64,000 nucleotides of DNA, taken from positions 930,001 to 994,000 of the forward strand of contig NC_007498.2 of assembly GCF_000012885.1 (NCBI RefSeq), in the 5' to 3' direction. Below, piece after piece: positions 23,843-32,024 of this stretch. The notes beneath the pieces were generated by a model. The model did not search any database. It had not been told where the DNA came from and saw only the letters and a list, made by a program, of their open reading frames with translations. Source of the stretch: Syntrophotalea carbinolica DSM 2380. GTDB taxonomy: Bacteria; Desulfobacterota; Desulfuromonadia; Desulfuromonadales; Syntrophotaleaceae. The stretch's first letter is position 1; every line of letters starts with the position of its first letter. A program made the position numbers and the translations under genes.

Positions 23843-24625
23843 CTAGAAGAGTCCGCCGCCCGGGACGATGATGCCGTCAGAACTCTCCGCCGCCCGGGAC
23901 GATGATGCCGCGTCGGAGATACTCCCCAGGCTCTGCAGCAGCCCCGCGACGATGTTGTTGGCCGGATCGTCCTCGCGGTGGCGCCGGATCAGTGGTTTCT
24001 GGGCCCCGAAGTAGTAGCGGGCACCGGCCAGCACGTGGTCGTAATCGTCATCCCCCAGCGCCCCGTCGACGAATACCGCCAGACCGGCCACCACCTGATA
24101 TTCCGCACCGAGGTGTACGCGCTCGTCGTCATCGGCGATGCTGCCACCGAGTTCCAGCTTCAGGTCGTCCAGCGGATACCAGCGCAGGTCAAGACTGCCG
24201 AACCCGGCATCGTCCACATCTCCCTCCTGCAGGCCGCCCAGTGCCGCCAGGGTGAAGCGTCCTGCGTAGTATTCGCCCTCCAGGGCGTAGCGGCGCATCT
24301 CGAAATCCTCCAGCTCCGCGTGGGAGATGTTGAACCCGAGCAGGTAGCGTGACGGATCGCGGGCGAACAGGTGCAGCCCCATGCCGCTGATTTCGTCGTC
24401 GCCGTCCAGCTCGCCCCAGGCCCCGTCGAGCTGCAGCCCGAGCAAATCGCCCAGGGGCACCGAGACGCTGCCCGCGCCGATGATCGCCCCGTCGCCGTCG
24501 ACGCTGCCGCCGAACACTTCGGTCTTGCCGTTCAGGGCGGAAACCGCCGGGCCTTGCGCCATCGCCGTGCCGGCGAACAGGGTCAGAAATAGACCGAGAA
24601 CCACTCCGTAAAAATGACTCTTCAT
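23843..24625 (-). CDS. Secreted/outer-membrane beta-rich protein, copy 2
   Basis: 260 residues from ATG 24625 with GGAGG upstream. It has a signal peptide (LFLTLFAGTAMAQ) and is the paralogue of 22060-22842; nearly every strand is shared, with scattered substitutions (for example FEMRRYALEGEYYAGRFTLA for YEMRRYALEGEYYVGRITVA). The 3' end contains two copies of the same 34-base unit as copy 1 and ends GGGLF. The two copies flank a UDG-like gene, consistent with duplication followed by insertion. First gene to the left of the element A end; no partner gene points to a pathway. Confidence 0.72.
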   Translation of the reverse strand: MKSHFYGVVLGLFLTLFAGTAMAQGPAVSALNGKTEVFGGSVDGDGAIIGAGSVSVPLGDLLGLQLDGAWGELDGDDEISGMGLHLFARDPSRYLLGFNISHAELEDFEMRRYALEGEYYAGRFTLAALGGLQEGDVDDAGFGSLDLRWYPLDDLKLELGGSIADDDERVHLGAEYQVVAGLAVFVDGALGDDDYDHVLAGARYYFGAQKPLIRRHREDDPANNIVAGLLQSLGSISDAASSSRAAESSDGIIVPGGGLF

Positions 24626-24866
24626 GGCAACCTCCACACTAGGTGAAATAATTTCGAAATGTTACAAATAAACGCCGACTAAGATATCACCAGCATTGGA
24701 GTGTGCCAAGAAAAAAGCACCGGATTTTTTGTCGTGGCAAGTCTTGGGGGAGTGTGGATGGCGGAATGAAATGGCGGAGTAGGCCGATGCCCGGACGGTG
24801 TGATGGAGCCCCTTTTTCAGGGAGAGTTTTTAGAGTTTTGTAGGAATGGAAAGGGAACAGGAGCGT
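24626..24866. other. Noncoding left end of element A
   Basis: No gene seen. The sequence carries the promoter region of the secreted-protein gene and leads into the element's arm repeat at 24867. Confidence 0.4.
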
Positions 24867-24884
24867 GGACCGCAGATGGACCGC
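24867..24884. repeat. Integrase arm-type repeat, left end of element A
   Basis: GGACCGCAGATGGACCGC about 110 bases left of core 2. The following ~120 bases are closely matched at 28216-28341, the corresponding end of element B. Confidence 0.7.
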
Positions 24885-24956
24885 AGGTTCCGGTGGTGGG
24901 GCTGTGGATGTTTGCGGAAAGTTACGAAAGGTGATGGAAAATAAGGAAAACTAGAA

Positions 24957-24984
24957 ACGAAAAAACGCCCTAATATCAGGCGTT
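24957..24984 (-). terminator. Element-end terminator reading out of tRNA half copy 2
   Basis: AACGCC pairs with GGCGTT around 8-9 bases; reading leftward it ends in six T. It lies 8 bases past the end of the tRNA half. Confidence 0.75.
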
Positions 24985-24991
24985 TGAAGAT

Positions 24992-25029
24992 TTACGAATC
25001 AGTTGCTCTACCAGCTGAGCTAGGGTGGC
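24992..25029 (-). repeat. tRNA-Thr 5' half (attachment core 2)
   Basis: Identical to the 5' half of tRNA-Thr from base 1 to the anticodon loop (GCCACCCTAGCTCAGCTGGT...CTGATTCGTAA), then diverges. Its promoter is kept: TTGACA (25073-25078), 17 bases, TAAATA (25050-25055) on the minus strand. With the hairpin at 24957-24984 this predicts an RNA of about 80 nt. Confidence 0.85.
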
Positions 25030-25225
25030 AAAACTGTATGAGGTCCATGTATTTAGCGCAAAACGGGCGGGATGTCAATCTCTTTCGGGGAGGAGGGGAG
25101 GATGGAGAAAGCCATGTTTTTCAAGGGCCGGAGAGGGAAGTTGCGCATCGGCGGAAGAGGGCAGAGGGTTTTGCGTATTTTTTCGAGGGAATAGAAAGGT
25201 CGAGAGAATTCTCAGAGCATTTTGC

Positions 25226-25243
25226 GGACCGCAGATGGACCGC
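25226..25243. repeat. Integrase arm-type repeat, element B right of core 2
   Basis: GGACCGCAGATGGACCGC about 230 bases from the core, 53 bases before the integrase start. Confidence 0.7.
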
Positions 25244-25295
25244 CGAAAGCATGGTATCAGTTCCATCGAAAAAATGTCCCCGGAGGAGGAGAACT

Positions 25296-26486
25296 ATGGC
25301 GAACACGAACCGATCCATTCCACTGACCAAAAAGGCCATCGACGGCCTTCCGTCCCACGATCCAGCCGGAACACAGGCTACGGCCACGGAGTATTCGACC
25401 GGCGAACCGGGCCTGCATATCTGCGTCAACATGCGGGGCAATAAGCGCTGGCTGTTCCGCTACCGGCTCTACGGGCGGAAGAAGGTCGTCGCCATCGGAC
25501 CCTATCCGTCCATCGAGCCCCCTCTGGCCAAGCAGATGGCCAACGAGATGCAGCGCAATTTGGCCCTCGGAGAACGGGTGGTATCCCCGAGAGCGCAGCA
25601 GAAACAGCAGAAGACCTTTGGCGAGTTTGCCCGGAAGTATCTGGAGCACGCCAAGCAGACCAAGAAATCGTGGAAGGATGACTACAATAAGCTCACCAAT
25701 CAGATTATTCCCAAGTGGGGCGAGGTGCCGCTGACCTGCCTGACGCCGAAGGAGATCCAGGGATATTTGAATCAGGTCAAGGCCCGCACCTCGGGGACCA
25801 ACGCCAACCGGCACTATGCCGTGTTGAATGTCCTCTACAATCTGGCGGTGAAGTGGGGCGAAATCGACCCGTGGAAGAACCCGATGCCTGGGGTGTCCAA
25901 GTTTAGGGACAATCCGGGACGGACGCGCTACCTGAGCATGGAGGAGTGTAAGCGGTTCCTGGCGGCCCTGGAGGAGGCGCCTGGTCAGCTAGCGGCCTGT
26001 GCCCTGAGATTGCTTCTGTTCACGGGTTGCCGTGCGGGGGAGGTACTCAAGAGCAAATGGGAGGATGTGTCCATGGAGGGGCGGACCATGCTTCTTCCCG
26101 AGACAAAAAACGGCAAGTCGCGGGTGGTCCATCTCAATTCGCTGAGTCTTGCCGAGATCGAGAAGCTCAAGGACTTCCGGAACCCTAGCAATCCCTATCT
26201 GTTCCCCGGGAGTTCGGAGGATAAGCCGCTGGGGACGGTGCGCAAGACCTTCGAGCACGCGCTGAAGCTGGCGGGGTTGCAGGGGACGGATGTGGTCATC
26301 CACACCCTGCGCCACACCCATGCCAGTCTGTTGGCCAACCTGGGGGAATCGCTGGAGACGATCAAGGTAAGTCTGGGGCACAGCTCGGTTAAAATGACCG
26401 AGAGGTATGCCCATATTTCCGGTAGCAAAACCAAGGACGCTTCGGACCATCTGGCCGAGCAGTTAAAAGAGGTGATGAATCAGTAA
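25296..26486 (+). CDS. int: Tyrosine integrase of element B
   Basis: 396 residues, same layout as integrase 1: DUF4102-type arm-binding N-domain, SAM-like core-binding domain, and catalytic blocks LLLFTGCRAGEVLKSKWEDV, VIHTLRHTHASLLANLGESL and LGHSSVKMTERYAHI with the nucleophile Tyr. ATG 25296 follows CGGAGGAGGAG. A longer frame back to 24984 is only read-through of the attachment core and is rejected. It sits directly beside core 2 and the arm repeat, the usual place of an integrase next to its attP. Differences from integrase 1 are scattered conservative changes, so both look functional and likely cross-act. Confidence 0.95.
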   Translation: MANTNRSIPLTKKAIDGLPSHDPAGTQATATEYSTGEPGLHICVNMRGNKRWLFRYRLYGRKKVVAIGPYPSIEPPLAKQMANEMQRNLALGERVVSPRAQQKQQKTFGEFARKYLEHAKQTKKSWKDDYNKLTNQIIPKWGEVPLTCLTPKEIQGYLNQVKARTSGTNANRHYAVLNVLYNLAVKWGEIDPWKNPMPGVSKFRDNPGRTRYLSMEECKRFLAALEEAPGQLAACALRLLLFTGCRAGEVLKSKWEDVSMEGRTMLLPETKNGKSRVVHLNSLSLAEIEKLKDFRNPSNPYLFPGSSEDKPLGTVRKTFEHALKLAGLQGTDVVIHTLRHTHASLLANLGESLETIKVSLGHSSVKMTERYAHISGSKTKDASDHLAEQLKEVMNQ

Positions 26487-26489
26487 AAA

Positions 26490-26527
26490 TGTAGCGTTCC
26501 CCTACCAGTTGGGGAACGCTACATTTT
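26490..26527. terminator. Bidirectional terminator between integrase 2 and the flagellin gene
   Basis: TGTAGCGTTCCCC pairs with GGGGAACGCTACA. A runs on the left and T runs on the right serve both converging genes. The flagellin stop codon lies inside the right arm. Confidence 0.85.
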
Positions 26528-27994
26528 CAAAAGCTCTAGAGAAATCTGCGGGAGACTGTTGGCTTGGGCCATGATTGACGCCCCTGCTTGCTGTAGGACA
26601 TCTGCCTTGGTTAGCTCAGAGACTTCAGTAGAAAAATCTGCATCCAGAATGCGACTTAGGGATGCCGAATTTGCTTCGCGACCAGCTGCCGTGGCGCTGA
26701 TACGTCCCTCTAAAGAGGTCATGGTAGCGCCGTAATAGCTACGGTGGTTGTCCATAATCTGGAGAGCTTCAGCCAATTTTGTTAGAGCAATTTCGGCTGC
26801 TTCCGGAGGGTCGATGACAACTGACTCAAGGCCTAATGCTGCTAGGTCTGCAGGGGTTTTTTGTATGTCGATATAGTCACTATCGGAGTTGGCGGTTGTG
26901 TTGGCCAATATTTTCATTGTCTGTGGGATAGTTTGAGTGGCTTGCCCCGACGACGGCTCTGGCATATTGCTCCACTCAGCAATTAATCTTACCTGCCCCG
27001 CACCATGGGCAAATACCAAGAGGTCTTCGGTTGCCTCATCTACGGTGAATTGTTCTCTTGCTTGGGTTGAAAATACTATTCCATTGTTTATCTCTGGATC
27101 ACCACCCGGTGCGATGGATTCAAAACTATCCCCATCTCCACTATAGGTAAAATTCATTCCTCCGTAGCTTCCGGTGTTGGCAAAAGCACCCATTCCAAGA
27201 TGGTCGACAAATAGGAGATTTGTAGGATCATAGGCAGCGCCTGAAGCGAAACCATTGGATTCGGAAATGAAGAGAGTGTTCATGTCTTGAGCGTTGTTGA
27301 CGCCATTAGATTCCCAGGTAAAATCGCCCAATCCCGTTCCGACGAGATGTTTCCCATCTACCGTGAAAACCTGAATATCAATATCTGGCTGGTATGGATT
27401 GCCTAGCCACTCTGGTGCAACATCGACCATAACATTAGTCGCTCCCTGGGGAATTTTTGCAATAGGCGAAAGATCTGGATCAATCAATGTTATTCCACTT
27501 GTTATGCCGCCGGCTGTGCTTGTTTCACTGAAAACTTCACCGAGACTTGGAACCACGGCCGTGTTACTGGAATCCCCTCCTAAAGGATACTGCCCAAACA
27601 TAGATGATGTTTGTGCCAATTGGTCGATCTGCTCCTTGATTTGACCGAATTCTTCGTTCAGAGATTGTCGATCACTGTCTGACAGCGTACTGTTTGCTGC
27701 TTGCACAGCCAATTCCCTGCCCCTCTGAATGAGATTGCCTATCTCCTCAAGGGTTGCGTCGGCAAACTGGGCATAGCCGACCCCTTGATTGAGGTTTTCA
27801 ATGACCTTGTTTTGGGATCGGATCTCGGTTTGGACTCGGTTGCTTTTTGCTAATCCTGCGGGATCATCTTTGGCGCTGTTGATCCGGAGACCGGAAGATA
27901 GTCGCCGCATGGCATCGGCCTGTGATTTGTTGGTTTTTCCGAGATTGTTTTGGACGATTTGCGCAAGGGGATTGGTGTTGATGACAAAAGGCAT
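26519..27994 (-). CDS. fliC: Flagellin carried on element B
   Basis: 491 residues. The conserved N-terminal D0/D1 region is complete (INTNPLAQIVQNNLGKTNKS, RRLSSGLRINSAKDDPAGLA, NRVQTEIRSQNKVIENLNQG), as is the C-terminal one (NHRSYYGATMTSLEGRISAT, ILDADFSTEVSELTKADVLQ, then QAGASIMAQANSLPQISLEL). These coil together to form the filament core and the export signal. The centre (about 140-390) is variable, Gly/Asp-rich and lacks Cys. ATG 27994 follows GAGGAG. A sigma-28 promoter is upstream. The last residues LLKM and the TAG stop lie in the terminator. No other flagellar gene is in the window, so it must rely on a chromosomal flagellar system. Confidence 0.93.
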   Translation of the reverse strand: MPFVINTNPLAQIVQNNLGKTNKSQADAMRRLSSGLRINSAKDDPAGLAKSNRVQTEIRSQNKVIENLNQGVGYAQFADATLEEIGNLIQRGRELAVQAANSTLSDSDRQSLNEEFGQIKEQIDQLAQTSSMFGQYPLGGDSSNTAVVPSLGEVFSETSTAGGITSGITLIDPDLSPIAKIPQGATNVMVDVAPEWLGNPYQPDIDIQVFTVDGKHLVGTGLGDFTWESNGVNNAQDMNTLFISESNGFASGAAYDPTNLLFVDHLGMGAFANTGSYGGMNFTYSGDGDSFESIAPGGDPEINNGIVFSTQAREQFTVDEATEDLLVFAHGAGQVRLIAEWSNMPEPSSGQATQTIPQTMKILANTTANSDSDYIDIQKTPADLAALGLESVVIDPPEAAEIALTKLAEALQIMDNHRSYYGATMTSLEGRISATAAGREANSASLSRILDADFSTEVSELTKADVLQQAGASIMAQANSLPQISLELLKM

Positions 27995-28030
27995 AGTGGC
28001 TCCTCGTGGTTTGTTTGCCTTACTACATTA

Positions 28031-28057
28031 TTATCGACCAACCTCCTAAAGACTTTA
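28031..28057 (-). promoter_or_regulatory. Sigma-28 (FliA) promoter of the element flagellin
   Basis: On the minus strand TAAAGTCT (28050-28057), 11 bases and GTCGATAA (28031-28038), against the consensus TAAAGTTT-N11-GCCGATAA. Confidence 0.85.
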
Positions 28058-28215
28058 GAAAAATTAATAAAACGGCTTTTTATTGGTTTTTTCTTTTTGA
28101 TGAGGGGGGAGGCTGGGCGCATTTTGGCACCAAGGAGCGTGTTGTGATTCTATTCGCTATGTGCTTGAGAGGGACAGGCGGTCAAAAACGATTTGGTCCA
28201 AGGGAACAAGGTTGT

Positions 28216-28233
28216 GGACCGCAGATGGACCGC
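28216..28233. repeat. Integrase arm-type repeat, left end of element B
   Basis: GGACCGCAGATGGACCGC about 110 bases left of core 3; the flanks match 24867-24990. Confidence 0.7.
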
Positions 28234-28308
28234 AGGTTCCGGTGGTGGGGCCGTGGATGTTTGCAGGGATTTGCGAAAGTTGATGAAAAATAAGGGGAAT
28301 CAGAAACA

Positions 28309-28334
28309 AAAAAACGCCCTAATATCGGACGTTT
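28309..28334 (-). terminator. Element-end terminator reading out of tRNA half copy 3
   Basis: Same hairpin as at 24957-24984 but with a bulged A in one arm (AACGCC / GGACGTT), followed leftward by a T run. Weaker than copy 2. Confidence 0.6.
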
Positions 28335-28341
28335 GAAGGCT

Positions 28342-28378
28342 TGCGAATCAGTTGCTCTACCAGCTGAGCTAGGGTGGC
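28342..28378 (-). repeat. tRNA-Thr 5' half (attachment core 3, outer chromosomal end)
   Basis: Matches the tRNA 5' half to the anticodon loop but reads TTCGCAAG where the intact gene has TTCGTAAT. The promoter is kept (TTGACA 28438-28443, TAAATA 28415-28420) with a 17-base duplication of the GAGGTTCATG region between promoter and tRNA. Homology to the element ends stops at about 28455, so beyond this is original chromosome. Confidence 0.8.
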
Positions 28379-28779
28379 AAAACTGTATGAGGTTCATGCT
28401 GCGTGAGGTTCATGTATTTAGCGCAAAACGGATGGGATGTCAATCTCTTTCGGGGATGGGATCAAACCTGAGCTACTCCATGCTCGGGCGGGGTCAGGGA
28501 CTGTCCGGGAGTTGCGACCGACGCGGTATGTTGCTGAATTTTGTAGACGGGTAATTTCCGGTACGCTGTTGCGAAAAGATTAAATAGATGGTTGGTCAGG
28601 TGAAATTCATTGGGAAAACCTTTTATTTGTTGTAGAGTGTCTTTATTCATTGCAAACCATCTTGGTCAGGATACATTTTAAATGGTTTGCGGAGATACCG
28701 CGGTTTGACAAGTGCGGTTTTCATATGGGGATTTTCCGTTTAACATCGCAACGCGTTTGGAACGATGAAGGAGGTTGTT
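28379..28779. other. Chromosomal junction and mscS leader
   Basis: After the tRNA-half promoter no gene is seen. TTGACA occurs at about 28707, but no well-placed -10 box is clear. Confidence 0.4.
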
Positions 28780-29604
28780 ATGCAGGAGCAATTGCAAAAC
28801 GGGGGACAGTATCTGGACACTTTGATTAACCTGTTTGTGGCTTGGGGGCCTAAACTGGTCGGCGCGGTACTCGCCCTGGTTATCGGGTTATACCTGGCAA
28901 ATATGATCGCCAGGGGTTTCAACCGGTTGATGGAAAAGAAAGGCATGGATCCATCTCTGCGACCGTTTCTTAAAAGCCTGATCGGTAATCTCCTCAAGGT
29001 GCTGGTTGTTGTCAGTGTCCTCGGGATGGTCGGTATCCAGATGACGTCCTTCATTGCCATCCTCGGTGCCGCCGGTCTCGCCGTCGGTATGGCCCTTTCC
29101 GGTACGCTGCAGAATTTCGCCGGGGGAGTGATGATCCTGACTTTCCGGCCATTCAAGGTGGGCGATGTTATCGAGGCCCAGGGGTATACGGGGGCGGTCA
29201 AGGAAATCCAGATTTTCAATACGATTCTGAAAACTCCGGATAACAAGACCATTATCATTCCCAACGGCGGACTGGCTACTTCCTCGATGGTGAATTATTC
29301 CACCGAGGCGACCCGCAGGGTAGACTGGGTGTTCGGGATTGCTTACGGTGACGATATCGACAAGGCCAAAGAAGTGTTGATGGGGTTACTGAAAAGCAAT
29401 GATAAGGTTCTCGATGATCCGGCACCTTTTGTGGAACTGGGAGAACTGGCCGATAGCTCCGTAAACTTCACCGTGCGGGCCTGGGTAAATTCTGCGGATT
29501 ACTGGCCGGTATTTTTCTATATGCAGGAAAACGTTTATCGCAGGTTCGCTGAAGTCGGATTGAATATTCCGTTTCCGCAAATGGATGTTCACCTGGATAA
29601 ATAA
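28780..29604 (+). CDS. mscS: MscS-family mechanosensitive channel
   Basis: 274 residues. TM1 is LVGAVLALVIGLYLANMIA (about 26-44), TM2 lies around 80-100, and the pore-lining TM3 is GAAGLAVGMALSGTLQNFAG (about 105-124), with the Gly/Ala packing pattern of MscS. The beta domain FKVGDVIEAQGYTGAVKEIQ and the vestibule with PNGGLATSSMVNYS follow. The channel opens under hypo-osmotic stress to release solutes. ATG 28780 is chosen because AAGGAGG lies 5 bases before it; ATG 28765 precedes that site. Single gene with its own terminator, close in length to E. coli MscS. Confidence 0.95.
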   Translation: MQEQLQNGGQYLDTLINLFVAWGPKLVGAVLALVIGLYLANMIARGFNRLMEKKGMDPSLRPFLKSLIGNLLKVLVVVSVLGMVGIQMTSFIAILGAAGLAVGMALSGTLQNFAGGVMILTFRPFKVGDVIEAQGYTGAVKEIQIFNTILKTPDNKTIIIPNGGLATSSMVNYSTEATRRVDWVFGIAYGDDIDKAKEVLMGLLKSNDKVLDDPAPFVELGELADSSVNFTVRAWVNSADYWPVFFYMQENVYRRFAEVGLNIPFPQMDVHLDK

Positions 29605-29626
29605 CAGTCGTAGAGAGCGTTTTTCG

Positions 29627-29655
29627 AAAAGGCCGGTTTTGCCGGCCTTTTTTTG
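29627..29655 (+). terminator. Terminator of mscS
   Basis: AAGGCCGG pairs with CCGGCCTT around 5 bases, followed by seven T. Confidence 0.92.
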
Positions 29656-29821
29656 TGCCCGGGGAAAGGCATAAAAGGCCTGCCGAGCCTGTTGTTCGGA
29701 GGTGCGGGAAACAAGGGTACGGGGCGATGGACGAGGCTTGAGGAGGATCCGCATGTTCCAGACATGATGCCTGGTTGGGATACTGGGCCAACGGCGTCGG
29801 TCGAAAGATCAAATTTATAGC

Positions 29822-29876
29822 TTGACAAATTCAAACGTGTATTTTAAATGTAGATTTAAAATACACGTTTGAATTT
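29822..29876 (+). promoter_or_regulatory. Promoter overlapped by a perfect 22-bp inverted repeat (TetR operator)
   Basis: TTGACA (29822-29827) and TAAATG (29845-29850) are 17 bases apart. A perfect inverted repeat with 22-base arms (29827-29848 and 29855-29876; half-site core TTCAAACGTGTATTTTAAA) and a 6-base centre covers the -10 box and start site. It lies 14 bases before the tetR start, implying autorepression of the efflux operon. Confidence 0.9.
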
Positions 29877-29889
29877 ATTTGGAGCATTT

Positions 29890-30573
29890 ATGGCACAACA
29901 GAGATCGGGTGAAACCAGGGAAAAGCTGCTGGCCGCGGCCAGTGTCGTGTTTATGGAAAAGGGCTTTCGCGATGCGACGGTGTCGGAGATATGCAAGCGC
30001 GCTGGCGCCAATGTTTCCGCCGTGAGTTATTATTTCGGCAGCAAGGAGGCTCTTTATCAGGAGACGTGGCGGCATTGCTTTACCGAATCCGTCAAGGCTC
30101 ATCCGGTGGACGGCGGGGTGAGTGCGGGTGCGCCTGCCACCGAACGGTTGCGCGGGCATGTAAAGGCCTTGGTGGGGCGGATTGCCGACGAAGACAGTAG
30201 GGAATTCTTCATTTCCTGGATGGAGATAGTTAATCCTACCGGCCTTCTTCAGGAGATCATGAAGGCCGAATTTATTCCCCTGCGTGAAAAGACTTTGTCC
30301 TTGATGCGGGAGCTGCTCGGGCCGAACGCCAGCGAACAACAGGTTGTTTATTGTGAAACCTGCCTTATCAGTATGTGTTTTCATCCAATGCTGATAAAGA
30401 GGGTCAATCAGAGAACCAAAAACTTCGAAGGTCCCCATCCCGTTGAGGATCTTGATGCCTTTATTGAACATGTGTTGACCTTTACCCTGGCGGGGATTGC
30501 CGCCATCCGCAAGGATTTACCCGTAGGTTCATCATCCCCTGAATCCGACAACACGCCTGCGTCGAAGATATGA
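29890..30573 (+). CDS. TetR-family repressor (CecR/YbiH-like)
   Basis: 227 residues. Residues 8-55 form the TetR HTH (TREKLLAAASVVFMEKGFRD, ATVSEICKRAGANVSAVSYY, FGSKEALY). The C-terminal ligand domain resembles the DUF1956 type of CecR/YbiH, which also control drug-efflux operons with HlyD-like adaptors. ATG 29890 (GGAG at 5 bases) is preferred to TTG 29869, which lies in the operator. It is the first gene of a five-gene operon (ATGA overlap with the TolC-like gene), so it should repress the whole efflux system until an inducer binds. Confidence 0.9.
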   Translation: MAQQRSGETREKLLAAASVVFMEKGFRDATVSEICKRAGANVSAVSYYFGSKEALYQETWRHCFTESVKAHPVDGGVSAGAPATERLRGHVKALVGRIADEDSREFFISWMEIVNPTGLLQEIMKAEFIPLREKTLSLMRELLGPNASEQQVVYCETCLISMCFHPMLIKRVNQRTKNFEGPHPVEDLDAFIEHVLTFTLAGIAAIRKDLPVGSSSPESDNTPASKI

Positions 30574-32024
30574 GGTTGGTTTCCGTGAATACGATACGTT
30601 GCGTTCGCACCATGTTTGTTCTGGCCTGTCTCGGGCTTACCGCCTGCGTGGCTGTCGGGCCGGATTACGTTCCGCCGGTGGCGGATGTACCGGCAACCTG
30701 GAGTATGGCGACCGATAACCAGGGACAAGCTGCCGAACCGGGTGACCTGAGTCGCTGGTGGGAGGAGTTCAACGATCCGGTGCTTAACGACCTGGTAACC
30801 GATGCGCTGACGGCCAACTTGGATCTGGCCACGGCCAGGGCGCAGCTGCGCGAGGCACGGGCGCAACGTGCCTTGGCTGGATCTCAGCTCGGGCCTTCGG
30901 TGGACGTGGCGACCTCGGCTTCCCGCAGCCAGTCGAGCGAAGAAAGCGGATCAGGCTCCACCAGTGAGTTATACAGCGCCGGGTTCGATGCGAGCTGGGA
31001 GGCGGATGTCTTCGGCGGCCTGCGTCGCGGTGTGGAAGCGGCGGCGGCCGACGTCGATGCCAGTGTCGAGAGTCTGCGCGATACGCAGGTTTCGCTGGTT
31101 GCCGAAGTGGTCCTTAACTATGTGGATCTGCGTACCGCCGAGCGTCGCCTGAGTGTTGCGGAGAATAATATTGCTTCTCTGAGCGAAACCTATCGACTTG
31201 CCGGCTGGCGTCTCCAGGCAGGATTGGTTTCCGAGCTGGATGTTGCTCAGGCCCGCACCGAGCTGGAAAGTACGCGGGCAAGTCTGCCCGCGTTGCGGAC
31301 AACCAGGGCGGAGGCTCGTAACCGGCTTGCCGTACTGCTGGGCAGTTCCCCCGCTGAACTGGGCTCCCGGCTGGAGTCTGCCGGCGCGATTCCGTTGGCC
31401 GAGCGTGCTGCGGCGGTCGGTATCCCGGCCGATATCCTGCGTCAGCGTCCCGATGTGCGTGCCGCCGAGCGCCAATTGGCGGCGCAGACTGCGCGGCTGG
31501 GCGAGGCTGAAGCGGAACGTTATCCGAGTTTCAAGCTGTCCGGTTCTATCGGGCTGGAAGCTCTTACCTTGTCGGCGCTTAGCAATGGCGGTGCCGCCGT
31601 CTACTCGTTGCTGGGCTCGATCACCGCGCCGATTTTCGACTCCGGGCGCATCAGGGCCAATATCGAGACCCAGGATGCCCTGCTCGAACAGACTCGGCTG
31701 GCCTACAAGGCGGCGGTGCTGACCGCCCTTGAAGATGTGGAGAATGCGCTGGTTGCGGTCAACAATGCCGGCAAAAGGCGAGAGACGCTGACGTTGGCAG
31801 CCGACTCGGCCCGCGAAACGCTGCAACTGGCCGAGCAGCGTTACGCGGGTGGTCTTGTCGACTTTCTCACCGTACTCGATAGCCAGCGAACTCTGCTCGG
31901 TCTCGAGGACGACCTCGCCAGCAGTGCTGGGGATCTGGCCGGTGCGCAGATTCAACTCTACAAGGCCCTTGGCGGCGGCTGGTCGCCGGAGCCTCAAACG
32001 GAAGATAACAGGGACGCGTCATGA
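30570..32024 (+). CDS. NodT/OprM-type outer-membrane efflux lipoprotein (TolC family)
   Basis: 484 residues with a lipoprotein signal (FVLACLGLTAC, lipobox LTAC with Cys at about 26) and the start of NodT-family channels, VGPDYVPPVADVPATW. Two OEP repeats follow (about 75-265 and 280-465), each with a long coiled helix pair (TANLDLATARAQLREARAQR; RQRPDVRAAERQLAAQTARL), and EQRYAGGLVDFLTVLDSQRT near the end. It should form the trimeric outer-membrane duct for the MacA/MacB-like pump encoded next. The start overlaps the tetR stop and the end overlaps the adaptor start. Confidence 0.93.
   Translation: MRLVSVNTIRCVRTMFVLACLGLTACVAVGPDYVPPVADVPATWSMATDNQGQAAEPGDLSRWWEEFNDPVLNDLVTDALTANLDLATARAQLREARAQRALAGSQLGPSVDVATSASRSQSSEESGSGSTSELYSAGFDASWEADVFGGLRRGVEAAAADVDASVESLRDTQVSLVAEVVLNYVDLRTAERRLSVAENNIASLSETYRLAGWRLQAGLVSELDVAQARTELESTRASLPALRTTRAEARNRLAVLLGSSPAELGSRLESAGAIPLAERAAAVGIPADILRQRPDVRAAERQLAAQTARLGEAEAERYPSFKLSGSIGLEALTLSALSNGGAAVYSLLGSITAPIFDSGRIRANIETQDALLEQTRLAYKAAVLTALEDVENALVAVNNAGKRRETLTLAADSARETLQLAEQRYAGGLVDFLTVLDSQRTLLGLEDDLASSAGDLAGAQIQLYKALGGGWSPEPQTEDNRDAS

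Larger units (their letters stand above)
24995..28343. mobile_element. Integrative element B: integrase plus flagellin
   Basis: A 3.35-kb unit between attachment cores 2 and 3. Both ends carry the arm repeat (25226 and 28216), and the left-type and right-type ends match those of element A. The only genes are a tyrosine integrase and, converging on it, a flagellin with a sigma-28 promoter. There are no replication or transfer genes, so it is a minimal integrase-plus-cargo element. Tandem position next to element A indicates repeated insertion at the same tRNA. Confidence 0.8.

Noticed and set aside
24984-25295. N-terminal extension of integrase 2 to about 500 residues
   Set aside because: It reads through the attachment core and arm repeat; the ATG at 25296 has a strong RBS and matches integrase 1.
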